Source: Myxocyprinus asiaticus (taxonomy: Eukaryota; Chordata; Actinopteri; Cypriniformes; Catostomidae). Taken from it: 64,000 nucleotides of DNA. The notes below the pieces were generated by a model that saw only the letters and a program-made list of their open reading frames with translations, had not been told where the DNA came from and did no database searches. Positions within the stretch are counted from its first letter, which is position 1. Every line of letters begins with the position of its first letter. A program made the translations under genes and the position numbers. The stretch is from the NCBI RefSeq assembly GCF_019703515.2, contig NC_059348.1, positions 28,174,156 to 28,238,155 on the forward strand, in the 5' to 3' direction. Shown here piece after piece: positions 49,897 through 62,063 of this stretch.

Positions 49897-52280
49897 ACTT
49901 AACTAAAGAGATGCGCTAAGGTGCAGTAACCCATGAGAAACCACAACGCGATAAAATATTGAATGTCACGTGAAAACGGGATGCTTGAGAAGCGTTTCAA
50001 CACAGGACGTGGGTCCTCGTTTCACCATCTGACCTTTTTATGCTTTAATATGGGGCACAAAGCCTTCAATACGGGATGTTTCGCTCTCTGCTAAAATAAA
50101 GGACCCCAAGATAAAAGGCGTCCCATATGGGCTAAAACGGGCAGCAACAACACTAGCAGCAACAAACATTGCATATGCCACTGCTCTCCCATTTTAAGCC
50201 GTTGTCTGTGAAGACTGATCATATTTGGATTCTGCCCTCATGAAAAGCATAATCAATGGTAAAATATCCATCACTAAAATCTCATGATGCAAATGCATGA
50301 TGAATATACGCAAGTTTACTGTGTTACCATGACAACTAATGTGGACGTGATAGCAAAAGTGACTAGTCTAAACCGAAAAAAATCTGATCTGGCCACATAT
50401 AGTGACTGCAGTTTGAACAGTCACTCAAAACAAAATAGTATTTGAGGAAAAATCTGTTTTTTCTGTTTTTTGAACTAACTTGTTACTTGCTTTGCATTGA
50501 GCTGTGCACTGCTCCTCTCTAAACGTGAGTCCCAGATTCTTTGATTTGATTGGTCATCTTAAATGATATTGATGAGCGGTGTTAAATCACTAACATTTCT
50601 ACAGCAAACCTGTTTGCAACTTGAAACTTACTGTGATTTAAAACATTTTTATTACGATTATTATTAAACGCATGTTTGCAAGAACACCACACATTGTGTC
50701 ATCGTGTTTGTGTTTGAAGAATGAGTTGAACGAGTTAATTAACGTGAAAAAAGAGAAAGAAAAAAACTAGCGCTCAGAGCAAGATCTGCCCCACCTATAT
50801 CTGAGCCGCAATACATCAATCAGTACAAAAAAGTACAACAGCCTATTTATGTACAGCATCAATTATAGCATGAATTACAGTTGTAAAAATAGCTATTTCT
50901 TATGTTATAGCACTGCCAAATTGATGAAATTTAGCATGTTACCTCAGAATGTTCTTTTGTGCATCTAGACTAAGTTTTGTTAAGTTTGAAAATTGCACTC
51001 ACAAGATACAGGCTAATTAGTCATTATAGGCCATGCCCAAAACATATTTGCTTATATCTTTGGAACGATTCAACGCATCACAATTCTTTTGATACATTTT
51101 TGTCAGGAGGGTCTGTAGATGACATATACCAAGTTTCGTGTGAATCGGGCAAATGGCCTAGGATGAGTTAGTTTTTTGAATAAATCGAAAATGGAAAAAA
51201 GTTTCTTGTGGAAATGGAAATTTAAGTGACCATTTCATTGTGGGGCACTGGTGGATTCAGAGAGGCTACAAATTTGTATTGTAACCTATACAGTTCTGGA
51301 GTTATGAGCAAAAACGTGAATTAGCTAATTATACCGCCACCGTGTGGCCGATTGTCACAAAGTTTTATATGCAGCTTTGAGTTGACACCTTGCTTGTGTA
51401 TAGTAATTTCCATAACCTTCGGCCATTCCCAATACGAGTTATATGGTGCTGAAATCTTATTGGCCATTGGCAGCTATTTTTGTTAATTTGTTGAATTGAT
51501 TTTTTAAGACCATGTTAGCATTTGAACCGAAGAAGATGCATATATTTATTTATTTTTAACTTTATCCCTTTTATTTTTAGTTGAAGCGCCCCCTAGGGGT
51601 GGAATTGTACGAAACTTTGCTGACATCTTCTAAAAATCCTGTTGACAATGTGTACCGAGTTTGGTTACATTTGGCGTTTGCATTGAGTAGATACTGATCA
51701 ATTACTCAAATCACATTAAAACAAAGGAATTTTATTGTTAATATCTTTGGAATTATTTGGCGTATCTAAATTCTTTTGATAATTTTTTGTCAAGGGGGGC
51801 CTGTAGATGATGTATACCAAATTGCATGCTGATTGGACAAACGGTCTAGGACGAGTTCGAAAAAGACGGTTTTTCAAAAAATTCTAAATGCCGGAAAAAA
51901 ATTCTAACCACATGGAGCCTGTAAGGCTGAGTACCCTGGCAGCAACAATCTGAGGCACCTTTCTCCCATCACGTAGTATGAGTGTGTGATGTAATCACGT
52001 TGGCATGTTCACGTGAAAACTAAGACACGTGCGTCACATCCGGAAGAGCAGTGCTGTTTACAGCTGAGTAGGAGGAACGCTGTGCAGAAGCTTCATTGGT
52101 TTTGGTTTAGATCTGTTTTTGTATCTGTTTGTTTACTCACAATGGTGCACTTGTGTGCTTATCCTGGATGTCTCAACCGAGAGAAAACATGAGATAACGT
52201 CGATAACATGCCAACGCAAATGCGTCACGAGAGACCACGTGAACTCAGCGCTGACCGGAAGCGATGGTTTATAGTTAAAA
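49897..52280. repeat. Cyprinid-type dispersed repeat with internal direct repeats
   Basis: Two related blocks of about 130 bp lie in direct orientation at about 51053-51190 and 51741-51880. Both contain TATCTTTGGAA, CAATTCTTTTGATA or AAATTCTTTTGATA, GGTCTGTAGATGA or GGCCTGTAGATGA, and ATATACCAA or GTATACCAA. Between them are a CCGCCACCGTGTGGCC segment and GCGCCCCCTAGGGGTGGAAT. No ORF. The outer limits and class of this repeat are not defined by visible ends. Confidence 0.5.
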
Positions 52281-52284
52281 AGTA

Positions 52285-52575
52285 CATACATATTGATCTT
52301 TTTCGCACCAAAAGTGATCGTGTCACTTTAGAAGACATTAATTTAACAGCTGGAGGCGTATGGATGACGTGTATGCTGACTGTTGGTGATTTTTGGAGCT
52401 TCAAAAGTCCAATCATCATCCACGTGCATTTTAAGGACCTACTGAATGTAGATATTTTTCTATTTTTCTTCAAATGTGTTCTGCTGAAGAAAGAAGGTCA
52501 TACACATCTGGAATGGCATGAGGGTAAGTAAATGATGAGAGAATTTAAATTTTTTGGGTGAACTATCCCTTTAAC
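52285..52575. mobile_element. AAAGGGATAGTTCACCC family, single arm, copy in hltf region
   Basis: Ends TTTTTTGGGTGAACTATCCC followed by TTTAA, the inverted family terminus. The inside has TCTGCTGAAGAAAGAAGGTC and GGCATGAGGGTAAGTAAATG, shared with the other copies. The partner arm is absent. Confidence 0.65.
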
Positions 52576-52839
52576 AGAGAAACCATGGATGCATAATATA
52601 GCAGTGATCTTATTGGTACCAGCTATCAGTAACATTTTTTTTTTTTATTGTTTTTTTTTTATCGGTTTTGGTCTGATTAGGCAAATATTGCAAGCAGATA
52701 ACATCAAACTTTAGTTTTTCAGTTATCATTTTTTTCTACTGTACATTCAAATGTTTTAATAATTACACAAACAGGCAAAACAGTAAACCAGAAGATATTG
52801 ATATGGGCCAATATTTTGATATCGGAGCATCTCTTAGAA

Positions 52840-53150
52840 AAACCAACCTTTCTGCAGCCTGTTCATCATTTTCCTCATTGGTGTTAGCAGTGGCACTGTC
52901 AACGTGCAATCTTTTCAGTGTGGATGACCCCTCAGGTTCCTTACATTCTACAAGAACACAGACATTATCATAAAATATATTAGCATTCTACAACAAATGT
53001 AACCTCAGTACAAAGTGTTTTGTCTTTTTCAGACAACTTCAAAAATTTTGAATGGTTTTTACAAGGTTTACAATTTAAAACACTGTGAAATGTACCTTGT
53101 GAGACTTCTTCCTGGAAGTAGAAGGCTTGGAAGATCCTTCCTAAAATATG
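52840..53150 (-). pseudogene. hltf: Possible hltf linker exons
   Basis: Minus-strand segments read EGSSKPSTSRKKSHK before GTACAT at about 53095, and ECKEPEGSSTLKRLHVD with NEENDEQAAE at about 52850-52950. They are low-complexity charged sequences of the kind found in the HLTF linker between the Walker A exon and motif Ia. Order and strand fit, but the similarity is too weak for certainty. Confidence 0.4.
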
Positions 53151-53339
53151 TCTATCTAACTTTTTTTAAAGGTTATTAGGTTATTTAAAGGATATTATTA
53201 AAAGGCCTCTTCATTATTAAATTCTGGATCCAATACTTCAAAGGTCCCCGTAATCAGTGTGGTATTCTCATTAATTCAGAGTAACTTAATTTACAGACAT
53301 ACATGTTTTCTGTAAAATAAATATTTTCATCTGCCTCTT

Positions 53340-53660
53340 ACTCACACATTTTTCAAGTGGCAGAGGATTCCCATTTTGGAAATTAGAGACTATCAAGGCA
53401 ATAGTGGTTTGAAAACCCAATAGAGGGTTTTGCCCTAAAATAAAAAAATAAATATTGACAGCTCTTGTAAAACACTGGTATGGTTTATTGGCCACTAAAA
53501 GAGGAACACTTGGTTTACGATTCACTCACCAGCCCCATGTCATCAGCCAAAATACCTCCAAGCACTTTCTCTGGCCTTTCCTTAACAGCATAGTGAGAAC
53601 GTTAATGTAAAGGCCACCCTTCTGCTCCCAGAAAGGGGGCAGATCATTGCTGTTTTCACA
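53340..53660 (-). pseudogene. hltf: hltf exon remnants: Walker A region with frameshift and 14-nt insertion
   Basis: The upstream exon gives NDLPPFWEQKGGLYINVLT and, in another frame, ERPEKVLGGILADDMGL before donor GTGAGT, so a frameshift lies between them. The next exon starts GKTL, then carries a 14-nt insertion (53422-53409), then TTIALIVSNFQNGNPLPLEK in a shifted frame. Together these match HLTF PPFWEQ...GGILADDMGLGKTL and the following helix. Confidence 0.88.
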
Positions 53661-53814
53661 ACAAACAAAGCAAGGGAGTGCACACTGCCTGTAAGGACAC
53701 ACGTTAACAGAGACATCTGTATGACCTGATGTGCTTTTCCATGATGTATGAATGATGGATGAGATTCACAGTAAAAAAACAGCTGTGAGCAGTTTTCTTT
53801 CTGTTTGTGCTCTT

Positions 53815-53900
53815 ACCTCTGCCGGTTCCATCTCTCTTGTTTTGTCCTCCATTAAATCATCAAAGAGCTTGTCAAAGGCATTTTTCAGCTGAAATGCTGT
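53815..53900 (-). pseudogene. hltf: hltf exon remnant: NAFDKLFDDLMED
   Basis: Reads AFQLKNAFDKLFDDLMED and KTREMEPAE before a GTAAGAG donor. This matches the conserved HLTF segment just upstream of the helicase core (NAFDKLFEDLKED...EMEPAEA). This piece is itself open. Confidence 0.85.
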
Positions 53901-54439
53901 AACAAAGTTAAGTATTTTTAAGTCACTGTATTACTGTTTCACTGACAGCATTAGAAACTAGCAGTCAACCGCAATGGCCGGTGACGATACACTTAACAAG
54001 AGAGCAAGGCGGCTGATGGCCAATTTAAAGCTGATATACAGTATGTGTGATTAAGCCAGGCTAATACAATTGAATTGAATAGCAATTGAGGGGTATGCAT
54101 ATAAATAAATAAAAAAATCACAATGTTTACTTGGATTATACTTCAAATATTTGTAAACACACATTTTCCATTGACTAGGCTGTTGTTAGAACAGCTTCTC
54201 TGTTCTCCTCCTTGCCTCAGAACGTAAGGTTCACAGGCATTGAGAATTGATTTTTCTCCCCATATGGCACTACCCTTTTAAGAAATTAAAAGCATTAAAC
54301 AAGTAGATAAATCAGTTATTGCTTATTGAATCTGACCAGGTGGTTATATTTACTACATTAAAGTAATTTATTAAGTCATACAGTTCAAAAAATTGGAATA
54401 AAAATGTGCTGGAGCATATTTAATAAATTATTGTACACT

Positions 54440-54640
54440 GAGAAGTTATTGTACTATTCCACCCTTGCCAAGTTGTTGTCCATAATATAGGCTATTACAG
54501 CAGCAGCTCTCTTTTGATGTGCCCCACCTGACTGCCATAAACATCGACAACAACACTGCATTTCGGTCATAGGGATTATCACCAGTGACACCATCTCTCC
54601 TCGATTGACCTATGGCAGTTGAATCACAATCAAACAATAT
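54440..54640 (-). pseudogene. hltf: hltf exon remnant: second half of HIRAN, frameshifted
   Basis: Recognisable blocks fall in three frames: DNPYDRNAV, then VVDVYGSQVGHIKRE, then IAYIMDNNLARVE. These match the HLTF HIRAN order NNPYDKNAI, NGNQVGHLKKEL, LAYIMDNKLAQIEG. At least two frameshifts are needed and in-frame stops occur in each frame. Confidence 0.85.
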
Positions 54641-54992
54641 CCTTGTTAACATTTAAGACAATAAAAGGAGCTGCAAAGTCCATCCAATAAACAGATACTT
54701 TTAACTGACAGTTTGATGATTGGCATTGGCTTAGACCAGGGTTTCTCAATTCATTCAATGCACTAGACTTAAACTTCCATTTCCAGGGTAATTACAAGCC
54801 AAGAGAAAAAAAAAAAAACACATTATTTTTTCACCCTCACTATATTGTTGAAATACCAAAAATTAAGCAATGTATTTTTTGTTTTGTTTTTATTGAGAAC
54901 ATTGCAAAAAAAAAAAAAAAACATAATAATTTCCAAGATAATAATGACTGGATAGCACTCATATGCAACATTATGAGGTCATGTGACAACAG

Positions 54993-55347
54993 CAGTGGCG
55001 TAACAACAGGCAGTGCAGGGTGAGAACCAGGACGCGAAACAGGGGCCGCGATATGCCAAAGTGGGTCATGAAACAGTGCCACAATGCCGAAGGGGGCGGC
55101 GATATGCAGAAGGGGACAACATCAACACCAACCACCCCCCCACCCGATAAACAACTTGACATCAACCATTTCCTAACCAATCTGCCCCACCACCATCCCC
55201 CGCTTGACACATTTTCTCCAGGGCCCATTTCTGTTCCCAGTCCGCCCCTGAAAACGACAGAAGGGGACCTTCTCCCGGAAGGTCAAAATGAGGGTGGCCC
55301 GTTTGGTGCCTTGCACTAGGGCCCTTAAGATCAAAGTTACGCCACTG
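54993..55347. mobile_element. Short hAT-like element with exact 8-bp duplication
   Basis: Ends are CAGTGGCGTAAC and its complement GTTACGCCACTG. GACAACAG flanks both sides (54985-54992 and 55348-55355). The 355-bp body is GC-rich and non-coding. It is inserted in the hltf pseudogene between HIRAN halves. Confidence 0.88.
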
Positions 55348-55437
55348 GACAACAGTACATCATACAATTGTTTACTGTGGAATACTACCTAATGTTTTGG
55401 GATGGGGGATGGACTGAGAAACCCTGGTTTATTTTTT

Positions 55438-55884
55438 CCCCTTTTTCACCCAGTTTGGAATGCCCAATTACCAATGCGCTATTATGTCCTCGTGGTCGCG
55501 TAGTGACTCAATTACAGACATACATGTGACTCAATCCGGGTGGTGGAGGACGAATCCCAGCTGCCTCCGCGTCTGAAACCATCAACCCGCGTATCTTATC
55601 ACGTGGCTTGTTGAGCACGTTGCCACGGAGACATAGCACGTGTTGAGGCTTCACGCCATCCACAGCGGCATCCACGCTCAACTCACCACGTGCCCCACTG
55701 AGAACAAACCACATTATAGCGACCACGAGGAGGTTACCCCATGTGAATCTACCCTCCCTAGCAACCGGGCCAATTTGGTTGCTTAGGAGACCTGGTTGGA
55801 GTCACTCAGCACGCCCTGGGATTCGAACTAGCGGGCTCCAGGGGTGGTAGCCAGCGTCTTTTACCACTGAGCTACCCAGGTCCC
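55438..55884 (-). mobile_element. tRNA-derived SINE
   Basis: On the minus strand it starts GGGACCTGGGTAGCTCAGTG, carrying a Pol III A box (TAGCTCAGTGG, 55874-55864) and about 40 bp later a B box (AGTTCGAATCCC, 55829-55818). A roughly 370-bp tRNA-unrelated body follows, including CCAAATTGGCCCGGTTGCTA and AACCTCCTCGTGGTCGC. This is a SINE of the kind common in cyprinid genomes. It lies in a former hltf intron. Confidence 0.88.
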
Positions 55885-55945
55885 AAAGTCATTTTTTAAT
55901 CTTTTAATTGTACATGAACTCATTCTTAAATGTCAGGATACTCAC

Positions 55946-56105
55946 CACTCATGTGTAGTACTGCAGACCAACAACTGTGCCTTTAATAGACCCAATCTGA
56001 ACACTGCCATCTGTCTCCAGGTCCTGCCCTGCATCCTCTGTTAAATTTGCAATTTCTTGGGATATGGTCTCTGTGCGACCCACATCCAGGAAATCTGTTA
56101 AAGCT
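55946..56105 (-). pseudogene. hltf: hltf exon remnant: start of HIRAN with nonsense codon
   Basis: Reads DFLDVGRTETISQEIANLTE and, further on, GSVQIGSIKGTVVGLQYYT, then TGA at 55951-55949, then Val and a GTGAGT donor. HLTF has GSLRGHVVGLRYYTGVV, so the Gly codon after YYT has become a stop. Confidence 0.88.
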
Positions 56106-56110
56106 GATGA

Positions 56111-56812
56111 TGGATGGCATGCATTAGAAAAATTAAAATGAAATGCATTGGGAGTAAATTATCGGTGCACACCCTTTTAGTTCAGAACATATTTGACTAG
56201 GAACCATTCTTAATAATATTTCACAAATATTTTACATTTGTTGTTGTTTGTTTTTCACCATATCTTGGCGAGACGCTGGTCGAAGGGCTGCAAGGATGCA
56301 CAGCAGAGCGGTGACTGAAGTTTGATAATGACTGCATGTCTGCAAACACACCTCGAAAAAGACATTGTGAAATTTCATTATACACAGAAAAAGATGAGTC
56401 CCAGTCGACACACCATTCATGCATATTGCAGAGGCTCGAGCTATCATATCCATGCTAAATGCTATCATATCGTCATTTGCGTTAGTATTGTATGCCCCTT
56501 AATTCGAGTAGTTAAAATATTGTTGTTTTTTGACACATCATGTCTTAACGAGTGAGCATGTTTCATGGATTAAGTTAAACTGTATTAGCCACACTCACCT
56601 CCTGTTTAAAAACTTAAGTGCTGCAGAGTTTGCAGTAAACTGATTCAAATCCAGATGCTACACGTGCAGTTGGTATTGAAGAGATATACGGGTTAGTTGT
56701 AGTTGAGCTGTCAAAAGTTGATTTTCATTGACGGCTGTCAGAAAGTCGAGTCGTTTAGTCGATTTGTTTATTACTGATCCTGAAAGTGTTGTACAATTGT
56801 TTTTGTTCAATC

Positions 56813-56861
<49 letters not shown>

Positions 56862-57647
56862 TGTTTCTTTCCTAATACACATTATTTAATTTAAGTCCAT
56901 GTACTTCCATTTGTTTGTGTATATTTTTAATTATAATACCCTGTCAATAATAATAAAAACAAATCTATATTACACACACACACAAAACAAAAAAACATTG
57001 TGAAACCAAAATGAAAAAAAAAAAAAAAAAAACACAGATTAAATACATTTAAATTATGTTGTAGACCTTTATGGTATTCTATGAATTTCATATTTATTAT
57101 TGAAATATTACATTTATATTATTGAAATTCAGAAATAAGTTAAAAAAGATACACTGTAGAAATTCAGTATGCATAAATGAAAGCACACAATTTCTCGAAT
57201 GTATAATACTTTATTTATGAAGAGATAAGAGAAACCAAAAGTCCACAGTGGAAAGAAACAATATTCACAGTTTACAAACTAAATTGTTACAAATTAGTTG
57301 AGAAAGAAAGTGGATTTTGACAATAAAATCTGCAGTAAATGTAAGGTTTTAGGTTAAGATCAGATAGGACAATAGGAATAGAAATGAAGGCTAAATCTCT
57401 ATAAAACTTAGAAAACATTAGAAAGAAAGACATCACTATTTAAATATGTTTTGGCACTGGCAAAAGAACATCATAGCATAAACAGTCATTAAATCAAAGT
57501 TACAAATACAATTCTATCAAATAAAAATATATCACTTGTTTTAATATATCTGGAGTTCAAAGGTAAATCTTCTACTTTTACCTTGAATAAAACTGTATCA
57601 AGACTTTCATCATCCTCTGATATTCAACAAATGAATCTTTATTTAAT
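56111..57647. other. Intergenic region between hltf pseudogene and nck1
   Basis: No convincing first exon of hltf was found. The stretch contains an (AAT)n microsatellite at about 56815-56858 and A-rich tracts near 57013. Confidence 0.4.
56815..56858. repeat. (AAT)n microsatellite
   Basis: About 44 bases of AAT trinucleotide. Confidence 0.9.
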
Positions 57648-57972
57648 GTAGTAACACTTTAAAATAAGGTTACATTAGTTAACAACATTAGTTAACGTGA
57701 ACTAACAACTAACAAAACTTTTACAGCATTTATTAATCTTGGCTAATGTTAATTTCAACATATAGCCTACTAATAAATTTTTTAAATCAAAGGTTGTTAG
57801 TTAATGCACTATGAACTGACATGAACTAAGAATGAACAATTGTATTTTTATTAACTAACATTAATAAAGATCAATAAATTCTATAAAAAATGCATATTGT
57901 TCATTGTTAGTTCATGATACCTAATGCATTTACTAATTAACAAAAGTAACCTTAATATAAAGTGCTACCATT
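57648..57972. mobile_element. Fold-back MITE (AACACTTTAAAATAAGGTTAC ends)
   Basis: The left end AACACTTTAAAATAAGGTTA pairs with right-end TAACCTTAATATAAAGTGCT. The body is full of TTAGTTAAC-like inverted motifs and codes for nothing. Confidence 0.75.
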
Positions 57973-58537
57973 AATGTAATATAACTATAATGAACTTGAA
58001 CCCATAGAATCAAACTCACCGGTAGAGGCTGGAAATTATAAGAGACCACCTGCCAATCTCTCATTCAGAATGATTCGTTCTCCAGTTATTGAGTGTCTAA
58101 AAACTTTTAACACTTAAACATTCTTTAAAAAGATTGAACAATCACTAAATTCTCTGGAAAGTGCATAATTAGAGATTTGTAGGGAAGAGAAAATTATTTC
58201 TGAGAATCTCTGAAATGGTCTGTTGTAGAGGTACAAAGATAGCTTATCATGTGTATATGTATTGGAGTTTGTATTTAAATTTGCTGAATAGCATATATAA
58301 ATTGGATCAATGCTGAAGCAAGCACATCTTTACAAAAATACCACTACAACTTTATTGGATTTTTTTTTTTGTTTGTTTGTTTTTGTAAATACACTAACAA
58401 TTACATAAGATAACATTTAATCAAGGGTGTCTTCAGGACAACTTCCTAAATTCCAGTCAACTTAAGTTCATACTTGTGACATGTTTCTGATGAATGAATG
58501 GGTTAAATCTTAAACAGTCTGTTGCTCCTTCATAGGC

Positions 58538-60295
58538 TCAGGATAATGCTTTTATCAGGTACAGTTTATCTCCCTGTTCACTGGTAAATATGGGGGCCTT
58601 TTTGTAATGTTCCACCAGATCCTCCATAGAGCTGAACTTGCGCTGACCGATGCAGTAGAGTCCCTCTTTTAGCTGCACCTTGAAATGCTTGTTCTTGTTT
58701 ACTGCCTTCAGAGAGATGGAGAAGTCGTTGGGCTGGAAAGTGAAAAATGAAATGTTTTGTTCACAACAAAGCACAAACAAAGCAGCTTTTCATAACGACA
58801 GTGAATTAAAGGCTGCTTACAGACACATCTTACAGTTAATGAACAGACTGGCAACTGATCTCTAATATGAGAGTGCATATGCTCAAGTGGGCACTGAGGA
58901 CCCTCTGTAAACATGAACATTCCTGTAACATTTCTGCAAAAATATATATACCATTTTGGAATTTGGAATGGTATACACAGGGTTCGCAAAGTCATGAAAA
59001 CCTGGAAATAAAGTTTGAATTATTATAGAGTGTAAAAAGTGGTGACCTGCAATTGTTAACTTAAAAAGCTATTTCAACCTGATCTAACCCTTAAAATTTG
59101 TTTTGTTGGTGTAACATAAAGTAGTCAGATTGATTCAGACATTTTTAAATAATATTTTGACTTGAATCAAACAAGTTAATTCAGATGTTGCCACATGAAG
59201 CACATTTTAAGGTTAACATAATTGTTCAGTGTAAACAAACTTCAATAAAATCAATCATGGCAATGTCATGGAAATTCCTGTGGTCAATAAAAAAAAAATG
59301 TCAGCTCTAAATTATTTAGTTAGTCTATTTCATTTTGAGTGCAATCTGTATAAAATTATATTTAAAAAGTCCTTATCCAGTAATCACAAATAACTGGAAA
59401 ACTCATGGAAATTTGTTCCAGGCGACCCTGTGTGCAACTGTCATGGGATCTAATTTTTTGTGGTCTGTTGAGGTTTCCTCCAAGTGTAAATAATTAAATG
59501 TTAACTTATCAATAAATGCACATTTTAAGAGCAACTTTACTGTTTGTTCTGTTTTAATAGAGTGTTATGCCAGATTTACCGTAGACTCGCTGTCTCTAAT
59601 GAGGAAGTCACCATCAGCACCTCTCTGGTTCAATACCCTCTCCGCCTGGTGCCGTGTCACTTTGCCATAGTACCACATCCTTCCTCCAAACTTTCCATTC
59701 ATACAAGGCCTAATGTAATCATAGTTTGAAGTAGGTGGTCCTGAATTCCCCAGTTCTTTATAAGACTTCTCTACAACTGTAACATAGTTCTTGGGCACTA
59801 GTCCAACTTGTCCATTTTCCTTTCTACACTTCCACCATTCAGGATCATTCTCCGGTTTCTCCAACACATCCATGAGTTCACCCTTGTTAAAATTCAGCTC
59901 CTCATCATTGCCGGAGCTAAAATGATAAAGTGCTTGTACAGTCTGCAGAACCTGAGTGCTATTGTTATTGTGCCCCATGGGGGACAGTTTATCTTTAAGA
60001 GAGCTCACAGAATCTCCCCTCATTTTCCCATCTATATCCTCCGTGACATAATTGGAGGGGAACCATCCAGAGAGACCGTTATAAGTTCCTCGCCACCAGC
60101 CATCACTGCACTTTTCCATGACGATGACCCTTGTGCCTTTTACCAAAGAGAGTTCATCTTCACGTTCAGCGGTGTAGTTGAACTTGACCAGTGCAGGTAG
60201 GTTGAGGTCATACAGTCGCTCATCATTGTCAGCATATTTATCTGCACTGGAGGGCAACTCTCTCATACAGCTTTTCTGCTTCACCTTCCCAAACC
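58538..60295 (-). CDS. nck1: NCK1 adaptor protein, last two coding exons (partial)
   Basis: NCK1 is a cytosolic SH3-SH3-SH3-SH2 adaptor linking tyrosine-phosphorylated receptors to actin regulators. Exon 60295-59580 (acceptor GATTGCAG) encodes [10 protein letters not shown]3-2 ([17 protein letters not shown] ... [18 protein letters not shown]), SH3-3 ([17 protein letters not shown] ... [19 protein letters not shown]) and the start of SH2 ([23 protein letters not shown] with the phosphotyrosine-binding Arg). Exon 58732-58538 completes SH2 ([32 protein letters not shown]) and ends at TGA. Phases match (phase 0 at ACG|CCC). The first SH3 exon must lie right of the window, as exon 60295 starts in mid-codon. 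The frame is fully open. NCK2 is less likely because the APIFTSEQG end is NCK1-like. Confidence 0.94.
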
Positions 60296-61700
60296 CTGCA
60301 ATCACACAGAGTGGAGTTGTATACTATTAATATGGGGATATGGACATTGTGTTTAAATAGTATTACGGGAATTAATATTAACATTACGATATATAACAAT
60401 TATAATATTGTAATAATATTAAAGATATTAATCTGGTCTTCCATAGCCTTGCAAAGTATTTACAGTATTTGGCTATTGTAACACTGCAAGCTGACATAAT
60501 CTACCATGGGAACATGGCTACGCTAAATATGTTTCTATTCAGTTCAAGTCTCAAACAAGAAATATCCTAATATAAATTTCCTTAGTTTTTCTTATTAAAA
60601 TTACAACAAATTGAAATTCAATATGAAGTTTGTCCTTATAAATGTAAAAAATACATCATGTGTTCGTGTTTTGTTTGTGTTTGGTAAACCACAAAAAGGG
60701 AAATTACATAAAACCTCAGGAGAAATTGTTTGCAGTTGATATCTGAGAAACAAGAGAGCCTAAATCAAATATATTTTTGAGGTGTATCTCTGTTCATATC
60801 AGTGTTGGTAAGTTCCTCAAAAAAGTAATCCGCAACAAATCAATAATTACTAATATACATTTGTAATCAGCTTGCTTTACTGATTATTTCATTTGAATAG
60901 TAATCACAATTTACTTTACTTTTAAGATACTTTATAAAACACTTTTCCACTCAAAGAATAAAACAATATTTATCTTTAAAATTTAAATAATATATTTATT
61001 TTTATTCCTTGTTCTTTTGTAACACACAAGTCATACACTCAGCAACACAGGTTTCTCCCTTGTTAGAGACTCATCAGCTGTCAGTTCAAACATATGTAAA
61101 TATGAAAGTAATTCATGGTTTAAATGTATGCTACATTAATAATATTAATTTGAAATGTGTGACCCCAGTAATGTACATAAAAGTAATTAAATTAATTGAA
61201 AGTCAGTAACTGTAATCTGATTACAGTTACTGACTGAAAAACTGAAAACATGTGTAGTATTTCAAATTACAGGAGCCTTGTTTCTCACAACATTCTGTAA
61301 GACAGCAACACTGTAACAGTGTTACAGTTGCACAATCACAGACCAGCTGGTGTGCTGCAGACCTAAAATCTGCAAATCATTACAGAGTGACCAACTATCA
61401 TTTTCAGTCTTCATGACTTGAGCATTGCTAACTATGTAAGCCTTGATAAACTGACACACTTCACAACAGTAAACTGTTAGACATGTTTACTGTCTCCGAT
61501 AAATAATGGTATTTGGCTATTAAAATCAGAAAAAACACTGTGACCCCATCATTGATAAAATCCAATAAAGTGATTGAGTCTGTGCCATCACCACCACCAC
61601 TACCACCACAAAAAAACAAAAAAAAAACAACAACAACAACTGTGATGTAAGTGTAATTCTCATTGCTTATACATGAAGAGCAAAATCTTAAGTAAACATA
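60296..61700 (-). other. nck1 intron sequence
   Basis: No exon for the first SH3 domain was found here or further right to 64000. AT-rich, with CA/AAC low-complexity at about 61612-61640. Confidence 0.5.
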
Positions 61701-62055
61701 AAAAAAGCTAAATCAATATTCGGTGTGACCACCTTTGCCTTTAAAACAGCACCAATTCTCCTAGGTACACCTGGACACTCTATCTATTTAGGCTGTCTCA
61801 GTTGCTTCTGTCTCTTTATGTAATCCCAGACTGACACGATGTTCAGTGGGGGGGCTTTGTGGGGGCCATGACATCTGTTGCAGGGCTCCCTGTTCTTCTA
61901 TTCTAATCATTTCTTTTTGCAAAAGTAGTGTTTGGGAGTCTAACATTTATATTTCCTACTGACACACTAAAGCTGAAGATATAAAGAACCATCTTAAGAC
62001 AAATGCTTTTGTGAAACATCTTATGTGCCTAAGACTTTTGCACAGTTCTGTTTAT
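61700..62055. mobile_element. Truncated Tc1-like fragment in nck1 intron
   Basis: Contains GGTGTGACCACCTTTGCCTT and a terminal TAAGACTTTTGCACAGT, the complement of a common fish Tc1 terminus (ACTGTGCAAAAGTCTTA). No matching left end was found, so this is one end plus part of the body. Confidence 0.6.
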
Positions 62056-62063
62056 ATATATTA

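Noticed and set aside
55864..55884. Functional tRNA gene suggested by A and B boxes
   Set aside because: The boxes are the Pol III head of a SINE. The sequence does not fold into a full cloverleaf with matching acceptor ends and continues into a SINE body.
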